Shown here one piece after another: positions 28,926 through 37,581 of a stretch of 64,000 bases of DNA. A program made the translations under genes and the position numbers. The number at the start of each line of letters is the position of its first letter. Positions within the stretch are counted from its first letter, which is position 1. The notes under the pieces were generated by a model. It ran no database searches. It saw nothing but the letters and a program-made list of their open reading frames with translations, and had not been told where the DNA came from. The stretch is from an uncultured Roseobacter sp. (GTDB taxonomy: Bacteria > Pseudomonadota > Alphaproteobacteria > Rhodobacterales > Rhodobacteraceae): contig NZ_CANMNK010000005.1 in NCBI RefSeq assembly GCF_947499265.1, forward strand, positions 1-64,000. The letters run 5' to 3'.

Positions 28926-29708
28926 ATGCTCAGCTACCAACATATCTATCACGCCGGGAACCTTGCGGACGTTCATAAACACGGGCTGCTGGCGTGGATC
29001 CTGGCCTATATGACCCGGAAAGATAAGCCACTCAGCTACATCGAGACCCATGCGGGGCGGGCGATTTATGATCTGGACGATCCCTCGGCATTGAAAACCG
29101 GCGAGGCAGCGCAGGGTATCGACAAGGTAGCGGCGTGGTTCCCCGCCGACCATCCTTATGCCGAAGTATTGGCGCGAACGCGCGCAGCACATGGCGCCCG
29201 CAGCTATACCGGGTCACCGCAAATCGCGGCACAGATGCTCCGACCCGGCGATGCGATCCATCTTGCCGAATTGCATCCTCAGGAGCATGCAACCCTCGAT
29301 TTTGCGATGTCCGCCTTCGCCGCAAAATGCCACCGGATGGATGGCTTCGAGCTTGCACATTCGCTGTGCCCCCCCACACCACGGCGGGGTATGCTGCTGA
29401 TTGACCCAAGCTATGAGATCAAGAACGACTACGCCGAGATCCCCAGACACATCGCGCAGATTACCCGCGCCTGGAATGTTGGCGTGATCTGCCTGTGGTA
29501 CCCGATCCTGAAGTCGCAGGCACACCGTCAGATGCTACACACCCTGCAAGCGCACCATCCGCAAGCACTGCGGCATGAAGTGCATTTCCCCCCGGCACGC
29601 CCTCGCCACGGAATGACGGGTTCGGGATTTTTTGTGCTCAACCCGCCCTACGGGCTGGACACCGAAGCGCAAAGGCTGTCGGAGTGTTTTGCAACACTCA
29701 CGCGTTAA
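28926..29708 (+). CDS. rlmJ: 23S rRNA (adenine-2030-N6)-methyltransferase
   Basis: RlmJ methylates A2030 of 23S rRNA. The 260-residue protein begins MLSYQHIYHAGNLADVHKH, nearly invariant in the family. It has the N6-adenine catalytic tetrapeptide as DPSY within LLIDPSYEIK, and ends with GSGFFVLNPPYGLD. ATG 28926 matches the family start; an upstream in-frame start at 28866 lacks conservation. Confidence 0.96.
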   Translation: MLSYQHIYHAGNLADVHKHGLLAWILAYMTRKDKPLSYIETHAGRAIYDLDDPSALKTGEAAQGIDKVAAWFPADHPYAEVLARTRAAHGARSYTGSPQIAAQMLRPGDAIHLAELHPQEHATLDFAMSAFAAKCHRMDGFELAHSLCPPTPRRGMLLIDPSYEIKNDYAEIPRHIAQITRAWNVGVICLWYPILKSQAHRQMLHTLQAHHPQALRHEVHFPPARPRHGMTGSGFFVLNPPYGLDTEAQRLSECFATLTR

Positions 29709-29768
29709 GCCGTTCCCGCACGAAATTCCCGACTAGGCAGCGCGCATATTGCGTGCCAATGTGCCCAG

Positions 29769-30419
29769 ATGCGCGCGATGATGATCCTGTTCTTTGTCCT
29801 GTTTGGCCGTGCGGCGTTAGCCTGTGAAGCGCCCGTCTGCCTTGTCGATCCTGAAGTGCTGCAATTGACCCGCGTCATCACCTTCGAGGACACGCAGTCA
29901 AGCCAGGGCCCCGGACATCAGGTCAAGGATCTACTGGTTCTAGAGGGCGCCGTCTTTGGCGAACGATTTGCCGGACAGGTCACCGTGTCAGAAGGCGATC
30001 ATGACAAGATACTTGGCGAAGCACTCTCGCCCCTGACGATCATGCCCGGAGAAGACGGCCAGAATCTGTCAGTCGTGTTTTTGCAAGGCAACAACGTGCT
30101 GAACGGATACGGCGTGGCGGGGTATCCCAAACGCCATGCCCAGGGCGAGGGGGCGATGGCCTTCTTGTTCGACGACGATCAGTCGGCCCTGTCCTTTCAA
30201 ATTCGCGGTGGCGAAGAGGGGGCCGTCGTGGTGGTTTTTTACCGCCGCGATGGCGTCGTCATCATGCGTATGGACTTGCCGCCAGCAGGCGAGCACGCCT
30301 TTGGATTCATCCGCGCGACCGGAGAAGCCGATATCGCTGGCGTGCTGATCACGAACACCGATCCACAGGGGGTCGCCCTTGATAACGTCCGCTTTGAAAA
30401 GACACCGGAACTCAGCTAA
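29769..30419 (+). CDS. Secreted hypothetical protein, beta-rich
   Basis: The 216-residue product begins with a short signal peptide (about 1-18, ending ALACE). The mature part has alternating hydrophobic/polar residues, with a FEDTQ segment at the front and VALDNVRFE near the end. That layout resembles carbohydrate-binding or jelly-roll domains in PEP-CTERM-type proteins, but no sorting signal follows. Function unknown. It lies six bases before the first TerB-like gene. Confidence 0.7.
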   Translation: MRAMMILFFVLFGRAALACEAPVCLVDPEVLQLTRVITFEDTQSSQGPGHQVKDLLVLEGAVFGERFAGQVTVSEGDHDKILGEALSPLTIMPGEDGQNLSVVFLQGNNVLNGYGVAGYPKRHAQGEGAMAFLFDDDQSALSFQIRGGEEGAVVVVFYRRDGVVIMRMDLPPAGEHAFGFIRATGEADIAGVLITNTDPQGVALDNVRFEKTPELS

Positions 30420-30425
30420 CCTCCT

Positions 30426-30863
30426 ATGTTTGAAAAACTTTTCCCCCGAAAGACTCCTGATCCGAAACCCCTGCCGCAGCCCAACGCTCAGCTTGCGCTT
30501 GGTGCGCTGTTGGTACGCGTGGCAATGGCGGATCGCAATTACCAAGCCTCCGAGGTGGGCCAGATTGACCGGATACTCGCCGCCACCTTTGACCTCAAGC
30601 CGCTGGAAGCCGCCAAGTTGCGCGCGACCTGCGAAGCCCTTGAGCGGCACGCGCCCGGCACGCCGGAATTTGCGCAGATCCTGCGCGATGAGGTGGCCTA
30701 TGACGACCGCAGGGCCCTGGCCGATGCCATGTGGTCCGTTGCCCTGGCCGATGGTGAACGGGACACCGATGAAGAAGTCCAGTTGCTGGCCATCGAAACG
30801 GCGCTTGGGCTGACGGATGAGGACATCGCCGCGGCCCGAAAAAACGCGCTCAGACCCGACTGA
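30426..30863 (+). CDS. TerB-family protein, copy 1
   Basis: The 145-residue cytoplasmic protein is predicted all-helical and matches the TerB (tellurite resistance B/DjlA N-terminal) fold. Typical text includes ALGALLVRVAMADRNYQASEVGQIDRILAA and LADAMWSVALADGERD, split here into the two helical halves. The acidic clusters may bind metal. A paralog follows at once. No other ter genes are present, so tellurite resistance is not implied. Confidence 0.85.
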   Translation: MFEKLFPRKTPDPKPLPQPNAQLALGALLVRVAMADRNYQASEVGQIDRILAATFDLKPLEAAKLRATCEALERHAPGTPEFAQILRDEVAYDDRRALADAMWSVALADGERDTDEEVQLLAIETALGLTDEDIAAARKNALRPD

Positions 30864-30900
30864 TATTGGCAGTTGGGAAAATCCTGATTATATCGCGCTC

Positions 30901-31341
30901 ATGTTTGGTGATTTCATAAGACGATTGACACAGCCGGAACCCGATGTGCTTCCCGATGAAGACGCGCGCCTGGCGCTTACCGCCTTGCTGGTGCGTATCG
31001 CGCGTTCTGACAACGATTACAGCGACCGGGAAATGGAACGCATCGACCAGATCAACGCGCGCCGTTACGGGTTGGGGCCGGGAGCGACCGCCGCCCTGCG
31101 CGCGGAAGCTGAAGTGCTGGAATCAGAGGCGCCCGACACTGTGCGCTTCACCCGCGCGATCAAGGATGCGGTGCCCTACGAGCAACGCCGTGCCGTGGTA
31201 CAGGCGCTTTGGCAGGTTGTTCTGGCGGACGGATCGCGCGCGCAGGAAGAAGACGCGCTTGTGCGCATGGTCACGAATTTCCTGGGCATCAGCGACCGCG
31301 ATTCAGCCCTGGCGCGCCAGGCTGTCGACGACGAGGCATGA
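30901..31341 (+). CDS. TerB-family protein, copy 2
   Basis: A 146-residue paralog of the preceding gene, sharing the same layout (LALTALLVRIARSDNDYSDREMERID, here quoted in two parts by its ALLVRIARSD and REMERID ends, and AVVQALWQVVLADG). I chose ATG 30901 because homology to copy 1 begins there. Its stop overlaps the start of the PhnD-like gene in ATGA, so the two are translationally coupled. Tandem duplication is apparent. Confidence 0.85.
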   Translation: MFGDFIRRLTQPEPDVLPDEDARLALTALLVRIARSDNDYSDREMERIDQINARRYGLGPGATAALRAEAEVLESEAPDTVRFTRAIKDAVPYEQRRAVVQALWQVVLADGSRAQEEDALVRMVTNFLGISDRDSALARQAVDDEA

Positions 31342-32078
31342 CGGCCAGCCTGCCGATGTACGACACGGGCACGACCCGCTCCGCGAACGACCGGCTTTGG
31401 ACATTGATCCGCAAACACCTTGGAAGAGGCCCCTTGGAACTGGATCGCGAAACCGATCCTCACGATACTTGGGACGCGCCGGATCTTATCCTCTCGCAAA
31501 CCTGTGGACTGCCCTACCGAAGCGGGCTGCATGACCGCGTTGCACTGGTGGGAACGCCTGATTATGGCGTCCGGGGATGCCCCTCAGGGTATTACAAATC
31601 CTACCTTGTCGTGCGCAAGGATGACCCGCGGCGCGACCTGGCCTCCTTCGCGGGAGCGACGCTTGCACGCAATGATGTCCGGTCTCAATCAGGTTGGGCG
31701 GCCGTCGAAGGGCACTTGAGCGAAATCGATTTTGGCTTCAGCTTTGTGGGCAACACCATCGACACCGGTGGCCATGCAAGATCGGCGCAGGCCGTGCACG
31801 CAGGACAGGCTGACATCGCATCCCTCGACGCGGTGACCTGGACGTTAATCAAACGTGAAATGCCGATGGCAAAGGAACTGCGCGTCCTGGCGTCGACACG
31901 ACCAACACCGGGTCTGCCCTTCATTACATCGAAGGGCGCGGATACGCAGACGATGTTCGAGGCCATCACCCGGGCGATCCAGGAATTGGACGCGCGGGAT
32001 CGGGCCAAGCTGCTCCTTAAAGGTCTGGTCGCGATTCCGGCCAGCACTTATCTGGCTGAACCGCTTCCGCCTGCTTGA
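31338..32078 (+). CDS. PhnD/SsuA-like binding-fold protein without signal peptide
   Basis: The 246-residue protein has the type 2 periplasmic-binding fold of phosphate/phosphonate-binding PhnD relatives: an N-terminal SLPMYD strand, LARNDVRSQSGW, and GHARSAQAVHAGQADIASLDAVTW in the ligand region (quoted as GHARSAQAV and ADIASLDAVTW). No signal peptide or lipobox is seen, so it should remain cytoplasmic or depend on an unseen start. It is coupled to TerB copy 2 by ATGA and has no permease or ATPase of its own family nearby. The transporter that follows belongs to a different family. Confidence 0.8.
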   Translation: MTASLPMYDTGTTRSANDRLWTLIRKHLGRGPLELDRETDPHDTWDAPDLILSQTCGLPYRSGLHDRVALVGTPDYGVRGCPSGYYKSYLVVRKDDPRRDLASFAGATLARNDVRSQSGWAAVEGHLSEIDFGFSFVGNTIDTGGHARSAQAVHAGQADIASLDAVTWTLIKREMPMAKELRVLASTRPTPGLPFITSKGADTQTMFEAITRAIQELDARDRAKLLLKGLVAIPASTYLAEPLPPA

Positions 32079-32153
32079 ATTGCCGTCGATACCGCGGATT
32101 CTGCGAAAGTTATCCTTCGGAAACGCCGTTTCCCCGCTTTCAACATTGCAAAT

Positions 32154-32179
32154 GCGGTATTTTTGACCCCTTATACCGC
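32154..32179. promoter_or_regulatory. Dyad before the amino acid/polyamine ABC operon
   Basis: Perfect seven-base arms GCGGTAT (32154-32160) and ATACCGC (32173-32179) flank a 12-base AT/C-rich spacer. The dyad ends 12 bp before the ATPase start. It may be an operator for the 32192-40286 operon or a leader hairpin. Confidence 0.4.
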
Positions 32180-32191
32180 CTTGAATCAACA

Positions 32192-32983
32192 ATGAGACCG
32201 TGCCCCTTGTCCACTCAACCACCGGTTATCGAAATCAAAAACCTGCACAAAGCCTATGGGGCGCTCGAAGTGCTCAAAGGCGTGAGCATCACGGCCCCGA
32301 AGGGTCATGTGGTTTCCCTGATCGGGTCCTCCGGGTCCGGAAAATCGACGCTGCTGCGGTGCTGCAACCTTCTCGAGGACAGCCAGCAAGGCGAGATCAT
32401 ATTCAAGGGAGAGCTGGTCGCGTGGAAAGGCGAAGGTCACAACCGGCGCCCGGCGGACGCGGATCAGGTCCTGCGCATTCGTACAAACCTGTCGATGGTG
32501 TTTCAGCAATTCAATCTGTGGGCGCATATGTCCATCCTGCAAAACGTCATGGAAGCACCACTGACGGTGCTTAGACGGGACCGGGACGAGGTCGAACACG
32601 CGGCGCGCATGTATCTGGATAAAGTGGGCATTGGCGACAAATGCGATGTCTATCCCGCTCAATTGTCCGGCGGGCAACAGCAGCGCGCCGCCATCGCGCG
32701 GGGGCTTTGCATGGAGCCCGAAGCCTTGCTGTTTGATGAACCCACCTCCGCCCTCGATCCGGAGCTGGAACAGGAAGTGGTCAGGGTGATCAAGGATCTT
32801 GCGTCCGAAGGACGCACCATGATGATTGTGACACATGATATGAAACTGGCCGCGGATGTGTCTGACCATGTGGTCTTTCTGCATGCCGGTCTGATCGAAG
32901 AACAGGGGCCACCAGAGACACTCTTTGGTGCGCCCAAATCCGAACGATTGCGCGGTTTCCTTTCGGCAACCCACGCAGCGTAA
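32192..32983 (+). CDS. ABC transporter ATP-binding protein, polar amino acid type
   Basis: This 263-residue ATPase belongs to the HisP/GlnQ class. It shows Walker A GSSGSGKST, Q-loop VFQQFNLW, signature LSGGQQQR, Walker B EALLFDEPTSALDPE and H-loop TVTHDM-type IVTHDM. It powers uptake with the binding protein and two permeases that follow. The start is uncertain: ATG 32192 gives a short N-terminal lead, an upstream ATG at 32075 would run through the dyad, and no ribosome site is clear. Context suggests an amine or polyamine substrate. Confidence 0.92.
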   Translation: MRPCPLSTQPPVIEIKNLHKAYGALEVLKGVSITAPKGHVVSLIGSSGSGKSTLLRCCNLLEDSQQGEIIFKGELVAWKGEGHNRRPADADQVLRIRTNLSMVFQQFNLWAHMSILQNVMEAPLTVLRRDRDEVEHAARMYLDKVGIGDKCDVYPAQLSGGQQQRAAIARGLCMEPEALLFDEPTSALDPELEQEVVRVIKDLASEGRTMMIVTHDMKLAADVSDHVVFLHAGLIEEQGPPETLFGAPKSERLRGFLSATHAA

Positions 32984-33011
32984 CCCAAATAAAAATAACG
33001 GGAGAAACACC

Positions 33012-33737
33012 ATGAAAACACTTATTCTGACATCCGCAGTACTTGCCCTGACAGCAGGAATGGCGCTGGCAGACGGCCACGCGAAAACCATTCGCATGGG
33101 CACCGAGGGCGCCTACCCTCCGTACAACTTCCTCAATGACGCGGGCGAAGTTGCGGGGTTCGAGCGCGAGTTGGGCGATGAGCTTTGCGCGCGTGCCGAG
33201 CTGACCTGCCAATGGGTCACCAACGAGTGGGACAGCATCATCCCCAACCTGGTGTCCGGGAACTACGATGTGATTATCGCGGGCATGTCCATCACCGACG
33301 AGCGGGATGAAGTGATTGATTTCACTCAGAACTACACGCTGCCTGACCCATCGGGTTACATCGCGATGTCCGAAGACGCAGACCTCAAGTCCGGCATTCT
33401 GGCGGCACAGACCAACACCATCCAGGCCGCCTTCATCGCGGAAGGCAGCGCCACATTGGTGGAATTCGCGACGCCAGAAGAAACCATCGCCGCAGTCAAG
33501 AATGGCGAGGCTGACGCCGTGCTGGCCGATAAGGCCTTCCTGACACCGATTGCGGACGCCGATGCTGACCTGATCATGTTGGAGCAGGAAGAACTGCTCG
33601 GCGGCGGGATTGGCCTGGGTCTGCGTGAAAGCGACACGGAATTGAAAGAGAAGTTCAACGCCGCCATTGCTTCGATGAAGGAAGACGGCTCTCTGAACGA
33701 ATTGCTCGCAAAATGGGAAATTTCCGGACAGTTCTGA
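33012..33737 (+). CDS. Periplasmic substrate-binding protein of the ABC transporter
   Basis: The 241-residue protein has a Sec signal (about 1-21, ending ALADG) and a family 3 solute-binding domain. Typical text is RMGTEGAYPPYNFLN, then VTNEWDSIIPNLVSGNYDVIIAGMSIT (its ends only quoted: VTNEWDSIIPNL and DVIIAGMSIT). This class binds basic or polar amino acids and opines. GGAG lies upstream of ATG 33012. A stable hairpin follows the stop, which fits higher expression of the binding protein than of the permeases. Confidence 0.93.
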   Translation: MKTLILTSAVLALTAGMALADGHAKTIRMGTEGAYPPYNFLNDAGEVAGFERELGDELCARAELTCQWVTNEWDSIIPNLVSGNYDVIIAGMSITDERDEVIDFTQNYTLPDPSGYIAMSEDADLKSGILAAQTNTIQAAFIAEGSATLVEFATPEETIAAVKNGEADAVLADKAFLTPIADADADLIMLEQEELLGGGIGLGLRESDTELKEKFNAAIASMKEDGSLNELLAKWEISGQF

Positions 33738-33747
33738 TCGACCAGAA

Positions 33748-33768
33748 GGGGCGGCCATGTGCCGCCCC
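33748..33768 (+). terminator. Intra-operon hairpin between binding protein and permeases
   Basis: Eight-base perfect GC arms GGGGCGGC (33748-33755) and GCCGCCCC (33761-33768) enclose a five-base loop. No T run follows, so it is more likely an mRNA-stabilising or partial terminator structure than a full stop. Confidence 0.65.
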
Positions 33769-33788
33769 CTCATATTTAAGAGGCCGCC

Positions 33789-34673
33789 ATTTTTAGTTTT
33801 TGCACAGATCCCAGCACCTTGCCCGATTGGCAGTGGATGGCGTGTTACCTGACCACGGGCAAGCACATGTCCATTTACTGGTCCGTGCTGACGGTATTGA
33901 CCCTGCTGGCGATCACCGCCCCGATTGCATTGCTCTTTGGCTTTGGCGGCGCCTCTGCCGCGCGCTCGCATTTTGCGCCTCTGCGGTGGCTTGGGCAGAC
34001 GTACATTTCCATCGTCCGGGGCGTGCCGGAGATTGCCTTTTTCCTCTTTTTCGTCATCGCACTAGATCAGATCATCGAATACCTGCGGCACAAGGTGAAG
34101 TGCCCTGACTGGTCCCAACCCATCTGGCAAGGCAACGATTTCGTTGTCTGTCAGGCGGCGAAAATGCCGCTGGGCAATGCGCCGCAATGGGTGCATGAAA
34201 CCTATGGGTTTTCGATCGCGATCCTGACATTCGCCATCGTCTATGGTGCGTTTGCTGCCAATGTTCTCTTTGGTGCCATGCGCGCCGTGCCGCATGCGCA
34301 ACTGGAAACGGCAGAAGCCTACGGCATGACCCGGCGCCAGACCTACTGGCGCGTGCTGGTGCCGCAGATGTGGGTCTACGCCCTGCCCGGTCTCAGCAAT
34401 CTGTGGATGGTTTTGATCAAAGCCACGCCGCTGCTGTTCCTATTGGGCGTCGAAGACATCGTCTACTGGGCGCGTGAGTTGGGCGGGACCAAGACACCAC
34501 GTTTCACCGACTATCCGCATGGAGATTGGCGAATGTGGTATTTCCTCGCATTGCTGGTCTTTTATCTCGCCTTTACGCGGGTCTCGGAAATCGTGCTTGC
34601 GCGGATCATGGCCCGTCTGACCCATGGCCAGGCCACGGCGGGTGGTGAAGCACAGCGAAAGGCCGCCGCGTGA
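33789..34673 (+). CDS. ABC transporter permease (HisQ-like), possible ATT start
   Basis: The permease has about five transmembrane segments and the EAA loop AETAEAYGMTRRQTYWRVLVP (quoted in part: EAYGMTRRQ). It pairs with the next gene in the inner membrane. The start is unclear. The frame opens after a stop at 33777; an ATT at 33789 sits five bases after AAGAGG (33778-33783), a good ribosome site, and gives 294 residues. TTG 33819 (284 residues) and ATG 33837 (278) have no such site. An extension starting FSFCTDPSTLPDW resembles the sibling permease's Trp/Cys-rich N-terminus. I chose ATT with caution. Confidence 0.82.
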   Translation: MFSFCTDPSTLPDWQWMACYLTTGKHMSIYWSVLTVLTLLAITAPIALLFGFGGASAARSHFAPLRWLGQTYISIVRGVPEIAFFLFFVIALDQIIEYLRHKVKCPDWSQPIWQGNDFVVCQAAKMPLGNAPQWVHETYGFSIAILTFAIVYGAFAANVLFGAMRAVPHAQLETAEAYGMTRRQTYWRVLVPQMWVYALPGLSNLWMVLIKATPLLFLLGVEDIVYWARELGGTKTPRFTDYPHGDWRMWYFLALLVFYLAFTRVSEIVLARIMARLTHGQATAGGEAQRKAAA

Positions 34674-35476
34674 GCTGCTGGGCCACGATACAAGACTACG
34701 GTCTGCGCGCCATCGGGATCGGCGAACGCCTGTTGCCGCGTGATGATTTCACGCTGTGTCAGCAGTTCACGCTGATCGGGTCGGGCATGATCTGGAACAT
34801 CTACTTTGGGCTTTTCGCGCTCATGATGGGCTTTTTCCTTGCGACCGCACTGGCCATGGGCAAGGCCTCCTCCAGCGCCATCTTCCGTAAACCTGCGGAA
34901 TGGTTCATCTTCCTCTTTCGCGGCTCGCCCCTGTTTATCCAGTTCTTTTTCGCGTACTTCCTGTTTCTCAACCTGAAATCCGTCTCGCCCTTCTTTGACC
35001 CTTTCACCGCCGCGTGGTTGGGGGCGCTGATTGTGCTCTTTTTCAATACGGCGGCCTATTCCGGCGAGATTTTCTATGGCGCGCTGCTGTCCATCCCCAA
35101 GGGCGATATCGAGGCTGCCGACGCTTACGGCATGTCCGGATGGTCAAGGTTCAAACGGGTGATCTGGCCGACCATGCTGCGGCTCGCCTGGCCCGCCTAT
35201 ACCAATGAGGCGATCTTTCTCTTCCACGCCACGGCGCTGGTGTTTTTCTCCGGCTTTCCGGCCTGGCAGCAACGGGGCGATGCGCTCTATTACGCCAGCT
35301 ATTTTGCGGACAAGACCTTCAACCCCTTCATTCCCTACCCTATTCTGGCGTTCTATTTCATCCTTCTGACGCTGGTCGTGATCGGCACCTTTGGGCTGGT
35401 CAACGCCCGCCTGAACCGCCATTTGCCGCAAAACATGCGCCGCAAAATCAGGTTGCGCCCGAACCTGATCCGGTAG
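34670..35476 (+). CDS. ABC transporter permease (HisM-like)
   Basis: The 268-residue second permease has several transmembrane segments and the EAA loop AADAYGMSGWSRFKRVIWP (quoted in part). The GTG at 34670 overlaps the previous stop in GTGA, so synthesis of the two permeases is coupled. Family: polar amino acid permeases (HisMQ/GlnP). Confidence 0.92.
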   Translation: MSCWATIQDYGLRAIGIGERLLPRDDFTLCQQFTLIGSGMIWNIYFGLFALMMGFFLATALAMGKASSSAIFRKPAEWFIFLFRGSPLFIQFFFAYFLFLNLKSVSPFFDPFTAAWLGALIVLFFNTAAYSGEIFYGALLSIPKGDIEAADAYGMSGWSRFKRVIWPTMLRLAWPAYTNEAIFLFHATALVFFSGFPAWQQRGDALYYASYFADKTFNPFIPYPILAFYFILLTLVVIGTFGLVNARLNRHLPQNMRRKIRLRPNLIR

Positions 35477-35561
35477 TATCCCTGAATTTGATCAAATTAT
35501 TTGTGGCGCTGGCCATGCGGTAGGTCTTTGGCCTCTCACCAGCCCACCGCATCGGTGACAT

Positions 35562-36896
35562 ATGAAGAACTGGCTCCGCAAAAATCCTCAGGTCCGCACC
35601 ATCCGTGTGGCCGCGGCAGATTTGAACGGACAGGCGCGGGGCAAGCGCATCCCTTCGCGGTATGCAGATAAGGCTGTCGAAGGTGGCACACGGTTTCCGA
35701 TGTCAGTGCTGAACCTCGACATCTGGGGCGAGGACATCGACGACAGCCCCCTCGTGTTCGAAAGCGGCGACAAGGACGGCGTTTTGAAACCAACCGAGCG
35801 TGGTTTCATGCCGATGCCCTGGCTGGATGCGCCGACGGCCCTGCTGCCGATCTGGATGTTTCACGAAGACGGGCGCCCCTATGACGGCGATCCGCGCCAT
35901 GCCTTGCGCGCGGTGCTGGACCGATACAAGGCACGCGGGCTCACACCGGTCTGCGCGGTCGAACTGGAATTTTTTCTGATCGACGACTCCGGCCGCAAGC
36001 TGCAAGTGCCGCCCTCCCCCCGGTCGGGGAAACGGCGCGTCGCGGGCGAAATCCTGTCACTGCGCGCGCTGGATCAATTCGATACCTTCTTCACCGATCT
36101 CTATGACGCCTGCGAAGAGATGGACATTCCCGCAGACACCGCGATTTCCGAAGCCGGGCTGGGACAGTTCGAGATCAACCTGATGCATTGTGATGACGCG
36201 CTGCGCGCGGCGGATGATGCCTGGCTCTTCAAGATGCTGGTCAAGGGGCTGGCGCGGCGGCACGGGTTTGCCGCCAGTTTCATGGCCAAACCCTATGCGG
36301 ATTATTCCGGCTCCGGGCTGCACATGCATTTTTCGGTGCTGGATGCAGAGGGCAATAACGTCTTTGACAACGGTGGTGACGACGGCACGGATGTGTTGCG
36401 CCACGCAGTGGCGGGTTGTCTCAATGCCATGCCGGGATCAGCGCTGATCTTTGCGCCACATGCCAATAGTTTCGACCGGATGGTACCGGGATCCCACGCG
36501 CCCACGGGCATCAGCTGGGCCTATGAAAACCGCACCTCCGCCATCCGCATCCCATCAGGGCCCGCCGCTGCGCGCCGTATCGAGCACCGTGTCGCGGGCG
36601 GGGATGTGAACCCCTATCTGATGCTGGCCGCTGTTCTGGGCGCGGCGATCAACGGGATCGAAGATGCCAAGGAGCCGCCAAAGCCGATCACCGGCAACGC
36701 CTATGCCGCGGACCTGCCTCAGATCCCCGGCGACTGGAAATCCGCCATTGACGCCTTTGAAGCAGATGCCGAGATTGCCCGCATTTTTGCGCCCGACCTG
36801 ATCCGGAACCTTGTGCTGACCAAACGGCAGGAGCTGCACTACATGCAGGAGTTGACACCGGCAGAGCAGGTTACAATCTACCTCGACACAGTATGA
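35562..36896 (+). CDS. Glutamine synthetase-like ligase (gamma-glutamylpolyamine synthetase type), copy 1
   Basis: The 444-residue protein belongs to the type III/PuuA branch of glutamine synthetases, which join glutamate to amines such as putrescine with ATP. It shows the catalytic-domain motifs AVELEFFLID, GLGQFEINL, ASFMAKPYADYSGSGLHMH (ends quoted) and NRTSAIRIPSG. Metal-binding Glu and His positions appear intact. It is followed seven bases later by an amidotransferase and then by a second ligase of the same family. Which amine it uses is not readable. Confidence 0.87.
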   Translation: MKNWLRKNPQVRTIRVAAADLNGQARGKRIPSRYADKAVEGGTRFPMSVLNLDIWGEDIDDSPLVFESGDKDGVLKPTERGFMPMPWLDAPTALLPIWMFHEDGRPYDGDPRHALRAVLDRYKARGLTPVCAVELEFFLIDDSGRKLQVPPSPRSGKRRVAGEILSLRALDQFDTFFTDLYDACEEMDIPADTAISEAGLGQFEINLMHCDDALRAADDAWLFKMLVKGLARRHGFAASFMAKPYADYSGSGLHMHFSVLDAEGNNVFDNGGDDGTDVLRHAVAGCLNAMPGSALIFAPHANSFDRMVPGSHAPTGISWAYENRTSAIRIPSGPAAARRIEHRVAGGDVNPYLMLAAVLGAAINGIEDAKEPPKPITGNAYAADLPQIPGDWKSAIDAFEADAEIARIFAPDLIRNLVLTKRQELHYMQELTPAEQVTIYLDTV

Positions 36897-36903
36897 GAAC
36901 CTC

Positions 36904-37581
36904 ATGAAGATCGGCATATTGATCACCGGACACCCCCCTGACACCCTGATGGCGGGTGGGCTTTACGACCAGTATTTTGCGCGGCTGCTGGACGGGCACG
37001 GTTTCATCTTCCAGGGCTGGTCGGTGGTGGATGGCGTCTTTCCGGACAGCGTCGAAGAGGCCGATGGCTGGCTGATCACCGGGTCCAAACATGGCGCTTA
37101 TGAAGACCACGCCTGGATACCGCCGCTGGAAGATTTCATCCGCGCCGCCTACGCCGCCAAACGCCCGATGATCGGCGTATGCTTCGGGCATCAGATCATC
37201 GCACAGTCCATGGGCGGGCGGGTCGAGAAATTCGCTGGCGGCTGGGCGGTCGGGCGCACGGAATATCAGATGGACGGGGAAACGGTCAGCGTCAACGCCT
37301 GGCATCAGGATCAGGTGGTAGAGAAGCCGGATATGGCCGAGGTGATCGGGCGCAACGATTTTTGCGAGAACGCCGCATTGCTCTATGGTGACCGGATGTG
37401 GACCATCCAACCACACCCCGAATACGGATCGGATTTCATCGATGGCCTGATCAAGACCCGCGGACAAGGGGTCGTCCCGGATGCGCTGCTGCACCGGGCC
37501 AGTGCGGATTTGGACACCCCAACGGACCGCATGGCTGTCGCGCAGACTATGGCTGATTTTTTCAAGAAAGCGAGGGCCTGA
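36904..37581 (+). CDS. Class I glutamine amidotransferase-like protein
   Basis: The 225-residue protein has the GATase triad: C93 in GVCFGHQ, H171 and E173 in QPHPEYG. It resembles GMP-synthase-like amidotransferases found beside gamma-glutamyl-amine ligases, where such a hydrolase could release glutamate (a PuuD-like role) or supply ammonia. This use is inferred. Its stop overlaps the next ligase start (TGATG), so translation is coupled. Confidence 0.85.
   Translation: MKIGILITGHPPDTLMAGGLYDQYFARLLDGHGFIFQGWSVVDGVFPDSVEEADGWLITGSKHGAYEDHAWIPPLEDFIRAAYAAKRPMIGVCFGHQIIAQSMGGRVEKFAGGWAVGRTEYQMDGETVSVNAWHQDQVVEKPDMAEVIGRNDFCENAALLYGDRMWTIQPHPEYGSDFIDGLIKTRGQGVVPDALLHRASADLDTPTDRMAVAQTMADFFKKARA

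Noticed and set aside
30426-31341. Tellurite-resistance operon
   Set aside because: Only TerB-like folds are present; no terC, terD, terZ or related genes are nearby.
32790-33971. 393-codon minus-strand frame across the ABC operon
   Set aside because: Antisense to three recognisable transporter genes; no family motif.
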